Assembly (NCBI GenBank): GCA_036261915.1
Contig: DATAJX010000001.1
Span: 1-64,000 of the forward strand
Reading direction: 5' to 3'
Length of the DNA: 64,000 bases
DNA from: DATAJX01 sp036261915
Lineage (GTDB): Bacteria > Pseudomonadota > Alphaproteobacteria > UBA2136 > UBA6156
The translations under genes were made by a program, and so were the position numbers. The notes under the pieces were generated by a model, which worked only from the letters and a program-made list of their open reading frames with translations, did not search any database and had not been told where the DNA came from. Positions 48,167 to 58,878 of the stretch are shown piece by piece; position 1 is the stretch's first letter, and every line of letters begins with the position of its first letter.

Positions 48167-49369
48167 ATGCCCATCGACGTCTACATGCCGCAACTCAGCC
48201 CCACCATGACGGAAGGGCGCCTGGCCAAATGGCTGAAGAAAGAAGGCGACGCCATCAAGGCGGGCGACGTCATCGCCGAAGTCGAAACCGACAAGGCCAC
48301 CATGGAGGTCGAAGCCTCCGATGACGGCATCCTCCACAGCATCATCGGCCAGCCCGGCGCCGACATGATGGTGGGCGAACCCATCGCCGTGCTGAAAAAG
48401 TCCGGTGAGAATATCGCCGCCGATTATAAGCCGGTCAGCAAAGCCAAACCGAAAGACGAAGCCGCGCCGCAAGCCGCCGCAACGCCCGCGCCAGTCGCCG
48501 TGGCTGCACCCATCGCGGTCGCGCAACCGGTCATCGTGCAGCAGGTCGCTGCGCCGGTGGCCTCGGGTGGACGCGTCAAAGCTTCGCCGCTGGCCCGCCG
48601 CCTCGCGTCGCAAAAAGGCCTCGATTTATCTTCGGTGCAGGGCACCGGCCCGCAAGGCCGCATCACGGCAAAAGACCTCGCCAACGCCGGCGGCACCCGC
48701 AGCGTGGTGCGCCGCGGTGATGCGTTGGAAAAACTCTCGCCCATGCGCAAGGCCATCGCCTCCAAGCTTACCGCCAGCAAGCAAACCGTGCCGCATTTCT
48801 ATCTTAAGGTGCGCGCCAACGTGGCCCGCGTCAGCGCCATGCGCGCCGAGCTGAACGAAGGCCTGGCCAGCAAAGGCGTCAAACTCACCATCAACGATTT
48901 CATCGTCAAAGCCTCCGCCCTCGCGCTGGCCGACTACCCTGCCGCCAATGCGGCCTGGAATATCGACAGCATGGTCATGTTCGGCAACGTCGACATGGCC
49001 GTGGCCGTTGCCACGCCGGGCGGCCTCATCACGCCCATCGTCCGCAACGCCGATCAAAAATCGCTGGTGCAAATTTCCAGCGAGGTGAAGCAACTCGCGG
49101 CCACCGCGCGCGAAGGCAAACTCAAGCCCGAGCAGTACGAGGGCGGCAGTTTTTCCATCAGCAACCTCGGCATGTACGGCATCGAGGAATTCGCCGCCAT
49201 CATCAACCCGCCGCAGGCCGCCATCCTCGCCGTGGGCAAGGCCGACGAAAACGACATGCTCGCACTCACCCTGTCGGTCGATCACCGCGTCATCGACGGC
49301 GCGCTGGGCGCCGAACTCCTCGGCGCCATTAAAGAGTACCTCGAAAAACCCAGCCTGATGCTGGTGTAA
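48167..49369 (+). CDS. pdhC: Pyruvate dehydrogenase E2, dihydrolipoamide acetyltransferase
   Basis: A 400-residue E2. One lipoyl domain (1-78) with the lipoylated Lys in ETDKATMEV, an Ala/Pro linker, an E3-binding domain (ASPLARRLASQKGLDLSSVQ) and a catalytic domain ending in DHRVIDGALGAELL (His active site). It forms the complex core. Lipoate on its Lys is supplied by LipA, encoded downstream. Confidence 0.95.
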   Translation: MPIDVYMPQLSPTMTEGRLAKWLKKEGDAIKAGDVIAEVETDKATMEVEASDDGILHSIIGQPGADMMVGEPIAVLKKSGENIAADYKPVSKAKPKDEAAPQAAATPAPVAVAAPIAVAQPVIVQQVAAPVASGGRVKASPLARRLASQKGLDLSSVQGTGPQGRITAKDLANAGGTRSVVRRGDALEKLSPMRKAIASKLTASKQTVPHFYLKVRANVARVSAMRAELNEGLASKGVKLTINDFIVKASALALADYPAANAAWNIDSMVMFGNVDMAVAVATPGGLITPIVRNADQKSLVQISSEVKQLAATAREGKLKPEQYEGGSFSISNLGMYGIEEFAAIINPPQAAILAVGKADENDMLALTLSVDHRVIDGALGAELLGAIKEYLEKPSLMLV

Positions 49370-49387
49370 GTTAAACGGAGAAACATC

Positions 49388-50747
<1,360 letters not shown>

Positions 50748-50755
<8 letters not shown>

Positions 50756-51134
50756 GCTGCACATGTATCAGCTCGAGCAGGCGGTGGTGTTTACCACCCT
50801 CGCGCTGGTGGCGGTGCTGCACGGCAATACGCTGGCCGAGTGGGTGGGCGTGTTCGCCGTGTACTTCGGCTTCAACCACATGAGCATCGCCGACATGCTC
50901 GAGCGCGCACAGCACAAACGCACGGTGAAGGAAGTGAAGTGCTACAAAAAGCTCACCTATTATATGTGGGCAAAAGAGGCCTGCTGGCTCGCTTACTTTG
51001 TACTGCTTAACGCCTACACCGGGCTGGTGGGCGTGGTCATTTTCGCACTTTATCCACTTTGGCGTGCTTATTATAAAAAGCACCTTTCGGGCAAAATCCT
51101 GCCGTGGTTGCTGCACGCGCCGGAAGGTGTATAA
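50748..51134 (+). CDS. Hypothetical membrane protein between lpd and lipA
   Basis: A 128-residue protein with hydrophobic segments VFTTLALVAVLHGNTLAEWV, WVGVFAVYFGFNHMS, WLAYFVLLNAY and LVGVVIFALYPLW. No family recognised. It overlaps lpd and lies 9 bases before lipA: the third membrane-type gene inserted in this enzyme operon. Confidence 0.65.
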
Positions 51135-51143
51135 AAGCATTAC

Positions 51144-52250
51144 ATGAAAGTCCAAATCACCCTCTCCGAAGATCGCGAAGCGGTCAAAACCGAACTCGCC
51201 AACGCGGGCATTCCGACCGATGGTGTGGCCACCCTTAACTACGAGCATATCCCCGACGCGCCCAAGCAGGCCTTCAATCTCTACCGCGAACAGAAATTAA
51301 AAGAGCTCTCCGAAAAACGCATTTCCGGTGTCGGCCGCGCCGAAAAACCCGAAGGCGGCATTCCGCACATGTCGGCCAAGCCCGACTGGCTGCGCGTGCG
51401 CGCCCCCACCAGCCCTAAGTATTTCGACCTGGTCGACCGCGTGCGCGAAAAGAAACTGCACACCGTGTGCGAAGAAGCGGCCTGCCCCAACATCGGCGAT
51501 TGCTGGGCCAGCGGCCACCTGACGGTGATGATATTGGGCGATACCTGCACCCGCGGCTGCGCCTTCTGCAACATCCAAACCGGCAAGCCCAACACGGTCA
51601 ACCCGCACGAACCCGACAGCCTCGCCCAAATGGTGGCCGAGCTGAAACTCCAGCACGTCGTGGTCACGAGCGTTGACCGCGATGACCTTGCCGACAGCGG
51701 CGCGGGCCACTGGGCGCAATGCATCAACGCCATCAAAAAAGCCGCGCCCGGCACCACCATCGAAATTTTAACGCCCGACTTCCGGCGGAAGGAAGAAGCC
51801 ATCGATACGGTCGTGGCCGCGCGGCCCGACGTGTACAACCACAACCTCGAAACCGTGCCGCGCCTGTACCGCACCGTGCGCCCCGGCGCGCGCTACTTCG
51901 GCTCGCTCCGCCTGCTGCAACGGGTGAAGGAAAAAGCCGACTATCCTGTGTTTACAAAATCCGGCCTGATGGTCGGCCTCGGCGAAGACCGCGACGAAGT
52001 GCTGCAGGTGATGGACGACCTGCGCGCCGCAAACGTCGACTTCCTCACCATCGGCCAGTACCTGCGCCCCAGCACCAAGCACTACCCGGTCATGGAGTAC
52101 GTCACGCCCGAGCAGTTCGCCTACTATGAAGAACAGGCCAAAATGAAAGGCTTCCTGCTGGTGGCTTCCGGCCCGCTGGTGCGCAGCTCCTTCCACGCCG
52201 ATAAGTACTTCGCCGAACTGGTCGAAAAACGCAAAGCGCAAAACATTTGA
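51144..52250 (+). CDS. lipA: Lipoyl synthase
   Basis: A 368-residue radical SAM enzyme that inserts two sulfurs into octanoyl-protein. The radical SAM cluster is CTRGCAFC and the auxiliary cluster CEEAACPNIGDC; GLMVGLGE and the C-terminal RSSFHA serine motif are present. Residues 1-60 are an extra N-terminal stretch (KVQITLSEDREAVKTELANA) not usual in the family, perhaps a small domain. It activates PdhC encoded upstream. Confidence 0.94.
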   Translation: MKVQITLSEDREAVKTELANAGIPTDGVATLNYEHIPDAPKQAFNLYREQKLKELSEKRISGVGRAEKPEGGIPHMSAKPDWLRVRAPTSPKYFDLVDRVREKKLHTVCEEAACPNIGDCWASGHLTVMILGDTCTRGCAFCNIQTGKPNTVNPHEPDSLAQMVAELKLQHVVVTSVDRDDLADSGAGHWAQCINAIKKAAPGTTIEILTPDFRRKEEAIDTVVAARPDVYNHNLETVPRLYRTVRPGARYFGSLRLLQRVKEKADYPVFTKSGLMVGLGEDRDEVLQVMDDLRAANVDFLTIGQYLRPSTKHYPVMEYVTPEQFAYYEEQAKMKGFLLVASGPLVRSSFHADKYFAELVEKRKAQNI

Positions 52251-52258
52251 TTTTATCG

Positions 52259-52849
52259 ATGGCTGTGCTCGCAAGCCTGATGCTCGCATGGACGGGGTTT
52301 CTTTTCCTTCTGGTGCACCGCCATCTGGCGGGGTTCAAAACAAGCCACATGGCCACGTTCGCGGGGGCCATTTTTTTGGCCGCCCCGATAACCGAGGTAG
52401 CCTCCAATCAGCTATACAAGCTGGTTACGGGTCATAGCCTGTGGATTTATCACTTCATGCCCATCGCCCAGGGCGATACGTCGCTGGCCGCCCCTGTCAT
52501 TTGGTCGTTCTTTGGTGTCAATCTTTACCTCACATGGCTTTATTTCCATCGGCTGGGCCTGCATCAAAATCATTACCTGAAGGCCGCCGTCATGGGCATC
52601 GAAGGCCCTGTGTGGGAAATCACCATGAACTATCTTTTCGTGCACCTCGGCTATGGCTTCATTGCTTATTACCTGCCGGCCGAGCTTCGGCATTACAGCT
52701 CGGTACAGGCCGTTACCATTTATGCATTGTCCGGTTATGTTGCGGCCTTCATGTTGTTGCGGTTCAGGCATTTGTGGGGGGCAAAAACAGCGGCTGTTTT
52801 ATATCTGCTGGGTTTTGCCAGTCTGTTTGTGATAAGCCTGTGGCCATGA
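52259..52849 (+). CDS. Polytopic membrane protein, hypothetical
   Basis: A 196-residue protein with about five to six membrane helices (VLASLMLAWTGFLFLLVHRH ... AAVLYLLGFASLFVISLWP). The ATG at 52259 is chosen over a TTG at 52247. No family recognised. It is coupled to the glycosyltransferase gene by an ATGA overlap and shows a somewhat lower G+C than its neighbours. Confidence 0.6.
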   Translation: MAVLASLMLAWTGFLFLLVHRHLAGFKTSHMATFAGAIFLAAPITEVASNQLYKLVTGHSLWIYHFMPIAQGDTSLAAPVIWSFFGVNLYLTWLYFHRLGLHQNHYLKAAVMGIEGPVWEITMNYLFVHLGYGFIAYYLPAELRHYSSVQAVTIYALSGYVAAFMLLRFRHLWGAKTAAVLYLLGFASLFVISLWP

Positions 52850-53871
52850 AAATCGCCCACGGTCTCCTCAGCCACGAATTCGCCGGCGCCGAGCGCCACC
52901 TCGCCGAACTTGCCAACTGGCAAAGCGGGCAGGGGCATAGCGTGCACCTGCTGCTCGAAACCCTGAAGCCCGAAATCGAAAAACGCTGGCGTGCCGCTGT
53001 GCCCCAAGCAAATTTTCATTTTTTGCCCGCGTGGTGGCCCAGCACGCTCAGCGGCTTGTGGGCGCTGGCGGTGCTGCAAAAAATCAAACCCAACATTTAC
53101 CACGCCCACCTCGGCCGCGCCGCGCGCCGCTTGGGCTGGGGCGCCCGCATGCTGCGCATCCCGTTCGTGGCCACGCTGCACCTCAACTACCGCCGCAAGG
53201 AACACGCGCAGGCCGATGGCCTCATCCGCATCGCCAACTGGCAAAAAGCCGATATGCAAAATTACACAGGCAAAGCCACCACCATCTGGAACTGGGTGCA
53301 AAAACCGCAAGCCGCCAAACCCGGCAGTGCGGCCAAACTGCGCGCTGCGTGGGGCGCCGGTAAAAACACCAGGGTGTTCCTCAGCGTCGGCCGCCTGGTG
53401 CCGCAAAAAGGCATGGACGTGCTCATCGACGCCTTCCAGAAGGCCTTCAAAAAAACCGATGACGTGATGCTCGTCATCCTCGGCGAAGGCCACATGCGCG
53501 GGCAGCTCCAGCACAAAATTCAAACCGACAAACGCATCGTGCTGGCGGGCTACGTGGCCGATACCGCCCCCTACTACGCCGCCGCCAACGTGTTCGGCTC
53601 CGCCGCACGCTACGAGCCGTTCGGGCTGGCCATCACCGAAGGCATGGCCGTGGGCCTGCCGCTGGTGTGCACGCGCACGCAGGGCCCGGCCGAGTTTTTG
53701 GCGGGCGTCAAAAGCGTGCGGTGGGCCAAACCCGACGATGTAAGCACCCTTGCCACCGCCCTGCAAAAAGCAAAGCCGGGTAAAATCAAATACGACCTCT
53801 CCGCCTTCCGGGTCGAAAAGGCCGGTCGCGACGTGCTGGCTTTCTACCGGCAGGCCATCCGCACTCGCTAG
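52846..53871 (+). CDS. GT4 family glycosyltransferase
   Basis: A 341-residue GT-B fold enzyme. N-terminal HGLLSHEFAGAERHLAELAN (the acceptor-side glycine-rich start), C-terminal SVGRLVPQKGMDVLIDAF and the EX7E-type motif YEPFGLAITEGMAVGLPLV. Such enzymes move a sugar from a nucleotide donor to lipopolysaccharide core, capsule or other glycans. There is no surrounding sugar cluster apart from the membrane protein gene upstream. Confidence 0.85.
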   Translation: MKIAHGLLSHEFAGAERHLAELANWQSGQGHSVHLLLETLKPEIEKRWRAAVPQANFHFLPAWWPSTLSGLWALAVLQKIKPNIYHAHLGRAARRLGWGARMLRIPFVATLHLNYRRKEHAQADGLIRIANWQKADMQNYTGKATTIWNWVQKPQAAKPGSAAKLRAAWGAGKNTRVFLSVGRLVPQKGMDVLIDAFQKAFKKTDDVMLVILGEGHMRGQLQHKIQTDKRIVLAGYVADTAPYYAAANVFGSAARYEPFGLAITEGMAVGLPLVCTRTQGPAEFLAGVKSVRWAKPDDVSTLATALQKAKPGKIKYDLSAFRVEKAGRDVLAFYRQAIRTR

Positions 53872-53938
53872 GCCGTTGCTGCCCGATTTTTGCTGTGATA
53901 TAAGCCCGCCAATTCCACGCCAGTGCGGAGATTTTTTT

Positions 53939-54169
53939 ATGGCAACTTTCACAGTTTTACTCGCCGACAGCTCTCTCGAAGCTTTCAATAACCTCAAGGA
54001 AAATACCGACGCAAAAAGCGATAACGAGGTATTCCTCAACGCTCTCAGCCTGTATAACACGCTGGTGAATGCCAAGATCGCGGGTAACACCTTCCACATG
54101 ACCCGCAACGGCAAAACCGAAGTACTCGAAATATTTGCCGAGGTCGACGAACCCATTCACCTCAACTGA
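53939..54169 (+). CDS. Small hypothetical protein
   Basis: A 76-residue protein (MATFTVLLADSSLEAFNNLK...) with GGAG eight to nine bases upstream and a terminator downstream. The middle (SDNEVFLNALSLYNTLVN) recalls ribbon-helix-helix or antitoxin-like helices, but no match is clear and no toxin gene adjoins. Confidence 0.6.
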   Translation: MATFTVLLADSSLEAFNNLKENTDAKSDNEVFLNALSLYNTLVNAKIAGNTFHMTRNGKTEVLEIFAEVDEPIHLN

Positions 54170-54190
54170 AAGTCATGCGCCAAATAGCAA

Positions 54191-54218
54191 ACCGCCCGGA
54201 GTTTCCTCCGGGCGTTTT
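54191..54218. terminator. Bidirectional terminator
   Basis: GCCCGGAG-TTTC-CTCCGGGC with a T run; it separates two convergent small genes. Confidence 0.85.
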
Positions 54219-54221
54219 TTA

Positions 54222-54641
54222 TCATCCCGCAAGGGCGGGAAATCCGATGATCAGCAGCACAATGCCACCGCCAAGCCGCAGCAGGGCCTGCCGTATGCGC
54301 CTGCGGGCAGGGGGCCGGTAAAGCACCAGCTGTTTGCCGGGGCGCTGGGGTACCTTCAGGTAATCGCGGCGCTCAATCACCGGCAGGCCTTGTGCCTGCA
54401 GGCGCTTCACCAGCTTGCGCAGCAGGCGGTTCAGCTCGCTACGAATGGGCATATACCCAAAATCAAGCAAAACCTGCACCACCACCGGGTTTTCCGGAGA
54501 GTAAACAAGGTGCCGGCCCAGTGCGTGGGGGAACAGCTCTTTCAACAGCCTCTTGGTGTGGAAATCGCTGATATAAACCGGCGGGTCGCCGGGCGTCAGG
54601 TGCAAAACCACTGTTATCCGGTGGTGGTCGGTTGTTGCCAT
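54222..54641 (-). CDS. Hypothetical protein with C-terminal membrane helix
   Basis: A 139-residue basic protein starting MATTDHHRITVVLHLTPG, with KRLLKELFPHALGRHLVYSP and one C-terminal hydrophobic helix (LGGGIVLLIIGFPALAG). The start at 54641 follows GAGG. No family recognised; it diverges from alaS. Confidence 0.6.
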   Translation of the reverse strand: MATTDHHRITVVLHLTPGDPPVYISDFHTKRLLKELFPHALGRHLVYSPENPVVVQVLLDFGYMPIRSELNRLLRKLVKRLQAQGLPVIERRDYLKVPQRPGKQLVLYRPPARRRIRQALLRLGGGIVLLIIGFPALAG

Positions 54642-54773
54642 AGGGGCCTCAGGGTAAGGGGTAAAACGTATGTAAGTACATGCGGTGTATACAAAAATAG
54701 ACGCCATTTGGCAAGGCCCGGTTTCGCCCCGCCGGGCTTGGCAATACGGCCCGGCTGGGCTAGTTTCGCGGCC

Positions 54774-57395
54774 ATGAGCAAACATTCCCCGCATTCCCTT
54801 ACCGGCGCCCAGATCCGCCAAAGCTTCACCAGCTTCTTCGCCGAAAAAGGCCACACCGTGGTGCCCAGCAGCAGCCTGGTGCCCGATAACGACCCCACGC
54901 TCATGTTCACCAACAGCGGCATGGCGCAGTTCAAAAACAATTTTACCGGCGTCGATACCCGCCTCAAGCGCGCCGTCAGCGTGCAAAAGTGCGTGCGCGC
55001 CGGGGGCAAGCATAACGACCTCGACAACATCGGTCACACCGCCCGCCACCACACGTTCTTCGAAATGCTCGGCAACTTCAGCTTCGGCGATTATTTCAAA
55101 GAGCAGTCCATCACCTGGGGGTGGGAGTGGGTCACCAAAAACCTCGCACTCGATCCTTCGCGCCTGTGCGTCACCATCCATACCGGCGACGACGAGGCCT
55201 TCGACATCTGGCACAAAAAGATCGGTTTGAAGAAGGAAGACATCATCCGCCTCGGCGATAAATCCAATTTCTGGACCATGGGCGACACCGGCCCCTGCGG
55301 CCCCAGCTCCGAGATCTTCTACGACCTTGGCGCCGATGTGTTCGGCGGCCGCCCCGGCACGCCGGAAGAAGACGGCGACCGCTGGATGGAGATCTGGAAC
55401 CACGTCTTCACGCAGTTCGACCTGCAAAAGGACGGCACCAAGGTTCCGCTGAAGAATAAAAACATCGATACCGGCGCGGGCCTCGAGCGCATCATGTGCG
55501 CGGTGCAGGGCGTCAAGAGCAACTACGATACCGACATCTTCCAGCACATCATTTCCGCCGCGGGCAACCTTACCGGTACCACCTACAAGAGCAACGAAGA
55601 ATCCGACATGTCACTGCGCGTCATCGCCGACCACCTGCGCGCCATGACCTTCCTGATGGTCGACGGCGTCATGCCGTCCAACGAAGGCCGCGGCTACGTG
55701 CTGCGCCGCATCATGCGCCGCGCCATGCGCCACGGGCATTTGCTAGGCGTCGATAAACCTTTCATCCACAAGCTGGTGCCCACGCTGGTGGGCGTCATGG
55801 GCGAAGCCTACCCCGACCTGCAGCGGGGCGCGCCCATGGCCGCCGACGTCATCAAAATGGAAGAGGAACGCTTCGGAAAAACCCTCACGCAAGGGCTCAA
55901 GCTGCTCGAGCAGGAAACCAGGGGCCTCAAAAAAGGCGACATGCTCGAGGGCGAAATCGCGTTCAAACTGTACGACACCTACGGCTTCCCGCTCGACCTG
56001 ACGCAAGACGCGCTCAAGGCGCGCGAGATCAGCGTCAACGACGACGGCTTCCAGGCCGCCATGGCCGAACAAAAGCAGCGCGCCCGCGCCGCCTTCAAGG
56101 GCAGCGGCGACAGCAAGCTCAGCGAAGTCTGGTACGACGTGCAGGCCGAAACCGGCCCCACCGAATTCCTCGGCTACAGCTTCCTCAGCGCCGAAGGCGT
56201 GGTGCAGGCACTGGTGGCCGATGGCAAAAAAGTGAACGAACTGAAGCAGGGCGAAAAGGGCCAACTGGTCACCAACCAAACCCCGTTCTACGCCGAAAGC
56301 GGTGGGCAGGTGGGCGATACCGGCACCATCGAAGGCGACGGGTTCAAGGCCACCGTCACCGACACCCAAAAGGTGCTCGAAGGCGTCTTCATCCACCACA
56401 TCACGGTCGAAAAAGGCACCCTCAAAACCGGCGCCAATATCCAGCTTCACATCGACACCGACCGCCGTGCCAAAATCGCCCGCAACCACAGCGCCACGCA
56501 CTTGCTGTTCGCCGGGCTGCGCGAAATCCTCGGCAGCCACGTGGTGCAACGCGGCAGCCGGCAGGATGATAAGACGACCCGCTTCGATTTTTCCCACCCC
56601 AAGGCGGTGAGCCCCGAAGAGATCCGCGCGCTCGAAAACAAGGTCAACAACTGGGTCTGGCAAAACCTGCCGGTGGTCACGCGCCTGCTGGGCAAAGACG
56701 AAGCCGTGGCCAGCGGCGCCACAGCCCAGTTCGGCGAAAAGTACGGCGACGAAGTGCGCGTGGTGTCCATGGGCAACCCCGACAGCATCCAGCTCGTCAC
56801 GTCCGACCTCTGCGGCGGCACGCACGTCGCCCAAACGGGCGAGGTCGGGCTGTTCCGCATCACGGCCGAAGGCTCGGTCGCCGCGGGCATCCGCCGTCTC
56901 GAGGCCGTCACCCACCAGGCCGCGTTCGATGCCCTGCTGGCCGACGCCGACACCCTGCGCGCCGCCGCAGGCATCCTTAAATCCAAACCGTCCGAAGTGC
57001 CCGCCCGCATCGAGGACAACCTCAAAAAGGCCAAGGCCGCCCCCAAGGCGTCCGCCGCCATCGACGTCAGCGCCCTCACGCCCGAAACGGTCAACGGCAT
57101 CACTTATATAGGCGCCGAAGTGAGTGGCGACGCCGACGCCCTGCGCACGGCGATCGAAAAACTGAAGGACAAACACGAAGGCGTGTTCGTCCTCGTAAGC
57201 CACGCCGAAGGCAAGGCCACGCTGGTCGCGGGCGTGTCCAAATCGCTGGTGGGCAAATACCAGGCCCCCGCCATCGTCAACGCCGCCGCCGCCACGCTGG
57301 GCGGCAAGGGCGGTGGCCGCCCCGACATGGCCAACGCCGGCGCCCCGGCGGGCGATATGCAGGCCGCCCTTAAAGCCGCCCGCGCCGCGCTCTAA
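54774..57395 (+). CDS. alaS: Alanyl-tRNA synthetase
   Basis: An 873-residue class II synthetase of full length. Start of the catalytic core: QIRQSFTSFFAEKGHTVVPS; motif 2 region: HNDLDNIGHTARHHTFFEML. The editing domain has HSATHLLFAGL and CGGTHVAQTG (zinc-binding His and Cys), and a C-terminal C-Ala domain follows. It charges tRNA-Ala and clears Ser/Gly mischarging. The ATG at 54774 fits the family N-terminus; the open frame continues upstream by chance. Confidence 0.96.
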   Translation: MSKHSPHSLTGAQIRQSFTSFFAEKGHTVVPSSSLVPDNDPTLMFTNSGMAQFKNNFTGVDTRLKRAVSVQKCVRAGGKHNDLDNIGHTARHHTFFEMLGNFSFGDYFKEQSITWGWEWVTKNLALDPSRLCVTIHTGDDEAFDIWHKKIGLKKEDIIRLGDKSNFWTMGDTGPCGPSSEIFYDLGADVFGGRPGTPEEDGDRWMEIWNHVFTQFDLQKDGTKVPLKNKNIDTGAGLERIMCAVQGVKSNYDTDIFQHIISAAGNLTGTTYKSNEESDMSLRVIADHLRAMTFLMVDGVMPSNEGRGYVLRRIMRRAMRHGHLLGVDKPFIHKLVPTLVGVMGEAYPDLQRGAPMAADVIKMEEERFGKTLTQGLKLLEQETRGLKKGDMLEGEIAFKLYDTYGFPLDLTQDALKAREISVNDDGFQAAMAEQKQRARAAFKGSGDSKLSEVWYDVQAETGPTEFLGYSFLSAEGVVQALVADGKKVNELKQGEKGQLVTNQTPFYAESGGQVGDTGTIEGDGFKATVTDTQKVLEGVFIHHITVEKGTLKTGANIQLHIDTDRRAKIARNHSATHLLFAGLREILGSHVVQRGSRQDDKTTRFDFSHPKAVSPEEIRALENKVNNWVWQNLPVVTRLLGKDEAVASGATAQFGEKYGDEVRVVSMGNPDSIQLVTSDLCGGTHVAQTGEVGLFRITAEGSVAAGIRRLEAVTHQAAFDALLADADTLRAAAGILKSKPSEVPARIEDNLKKAKAAPKASAAIDVSALTPETVNGITYIGAEVSGDADALRTAIEKLKDKHEGVFVLVSHAEGKATLVAGVSKSLVGKYQAPAIVNAAAATLGGKGGGRPDMANAGAPAGDMQAALKAARAAL

Positions 57396-57405
57396 CCCAC
57401 AGGCG

Positions 57406-57435
57406 CATAAAAAAACCGCCCCCATGAGGGCGGTT
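57406..57435. terminator. Bidirectional terminator after alaS
   Basis: AAAAACCGCCC-CCATGA-GGGCGGTTTTT. Confidence 0.85.
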
Positions 57436-57440
57436 TTTCA

Positions 57441-58013
57441 TCACAACGCAGGCAGCTTGTTCAACTGCCGCACGCGGGCGTCGCGCATGGCGTTCAGGCC
57501 GGTCAGGGTGGGGTGGTTCAGTATCGCGCCCACGCGTTCAAGCTCGTCCCAGGCGCCGCCGTGCAGGTGCTGGCGGTCCACCACCACGCCGTTCTTGGCC
57601 GCAAATTCATCAGGGTGTTGAAGTTCATCAACCCAAAACCGGTAACCGTGGTCTTCGCGGCGAACCCGCAACACGGCGCCGGTGTGGCCGTCGTCATGTA
57701 TGGCCCCTTCGTCGCCGGGATGCATCGGGTAGTCGCGGCTCAGCTCAAGGTCTTCGGCGTCCATCCGTTCAAAGTACGGGCGGTGGCTGTACATGCGGCC
57801 CAGCAGGTTGGCCATGCACATGTACAAACCCGGCGGGTAAAACCCGCCGTGCGGCTGGCCCTTCATGGCCAGCGTCACGCTCTTGCTGCTGTAAACGGTG
57901 CCGGGGTTGGTCACCTTCAGCACAAGGTCGCTGGTCTGCCCGGCGGTCAGTTGCATGATGATCAAACCGGCATCGCCGGTGGTGCGTATAAAGGTAAGGG
58001 GGAAGTTGCCCAT
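57441..58013 (-). CDS. Hypothetical protein, paralogue of the 58108 gene
   Basis: A 190-residue soluble protein of unknown function. The C-terminal half (VRREDHGYRFWVDEL ... HLHGGAWDELERVGAILNHP) aligns with VRREESGYRLWMDDL ... HMNPGAWSPLEKIASLLHHP in the upstream gene. The bases before its ATG (CACCGGAGCTTTTACATG, including the start) are identical to those of that gene. It converges on alaS. Confidence 0.7.
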   Translation of the reverse strand: MGNFPLTFIRTTGDAGLIIMQLTAGQTSDLVLKVTNPGTVYSSKSVTLAMKGQPHGGFYPPGLYMCMANLLGRMYSHRPYFERMDAEDLELSRDYPMHPGDEGAIHDDGHTGAVLRVRREDHGYRFWVDELQHPDEFAAKNGVVVDRQHLHGGAWDELERVGAILNHPTLTGLNAMRDARVRQLNKLPAL

Positions 58014-58107
58014 GTAAAAGCTCCGGTGGTGCGGGTAAAAGTGGCCAACCTATATAGCGCCGGGCCAACCAGCGCAACGCCGCAAAAAAGGCCCCCGGCA
58101 GGGGGCC

Positions 58108-58731
58108 TCATTCGCGTGATTTTTTATTGGCCCTGTACTCGCGCATGGCCGCAATCGATACATCGTCGATGCGGTTAATGCTTTTTGCCCGCCGAGCCAT
58201 TTCCTTGTTGCGGGCCCTGAAGTCCGGGTGGTGCAGCAGGCTGGCGATCTTCTCCAGCGGGCTCCACGCTCCGGGGTTCATGTGCTCGGGCTTCAGCAGC
58301 ACGCCGCCTTCGGGCAGGTAGGGGGTTTCCCACAGGTCATCCATCCACAGCCGGTAGCCGCTTTCTTCGCGCCGTACGTTCAAAAAGTCGATATCGGCGT
58401 CGTCGTCATGCTGGCATGCCACCTGGCCCGCGGGCAGGGGCTCCAGTTCAAGGCGGTTGTGCTTCAGTTCAAGCAGCCGCCTTAAATCCGGGGCCGGTTT
58501 GTCGTTCAGGGCATATATCAGCTGTAGCCAGGTGGCCCACAACACTTCGGGGTAAAAGCTGCCGCAACCCGCCGCCCGCAGGGTAATGGCAGCGCAGTTG
58601 GCTTCCACGTTGGCCTTCAGGTTGTAGCATTTCAGGTAAATATCGCCCACGCGGCTGCCGCGGAACGTCTGCATCAGGTCAAGCGACGCCATGTCGCCAA
58701 CCTCAATTCTGGCGCCGATCTGGTCGCTCAT
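58108..58731 (-). CDS. Hypothetical protein, paralogue of the 57441 gene
   Basis: A 207-residue soluble protein. The start at 58731 has GGAG seven bases upstream. It shares the VRREExGYRxWxDxL and PGAWxxLExIxxLLxHP motifs with the following gene and ends in a basic tail. The N-terminal half (VGDIYLKCYNLKANVEANCA) differs. No known domain recognised; the pair look like a recent tandem duplication of a regulatory or ligand-binding module. Confidence 0.7.
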   Translation of the reverse strand: MSDQIGARIEVGDMASLDLMQTFRGSRVGDIYLKCYNLKANVEANCAAITLRAAGCGSFYPEVLWATWLQLIYALNDKPAPDLRRLLELKHNRLELEPLPAGQVACQHDDDADIDFLNVRREESGYRLWMDDLWETPYLPEGGVLLKPEHMNPGAWSPLEKIASLLHHPDFRARNKEMARRAKSINRIDDVSIAAMREYRANKKSRE

Positions 58732-58878
58732 GTAAAAGCTCCGGTGAATCGCTAAACTCCAAAACGTATACGTCTCGCCCACTCTTTAATCAACCCTGAA
58801 GCAACCCCGCCACAGCGCGTCACCCCAACACCACAGGGCAGGGGGCGCAGGCCGCCAAATGCCCTTAAGGTTCACAAT

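Noticed and set aside
53939..54169. Antitoxin of a toxin-antitoxin pair
   Set aside because: The protein is small and helical, but no toxin-like gene is coupled to it; the neighbour is convergent.
54135..54773. Upstream extension of the alaS frame by 213 codons
   Set aside because: Alanyl-tRNA synthetase starts at the ATG at 54774; the extension crosses a terminator and an opposite gene.
55743..57425. A 560-codon frame antisense to alaS
   Set aside because: Shadow of a certain housekeeping gene.
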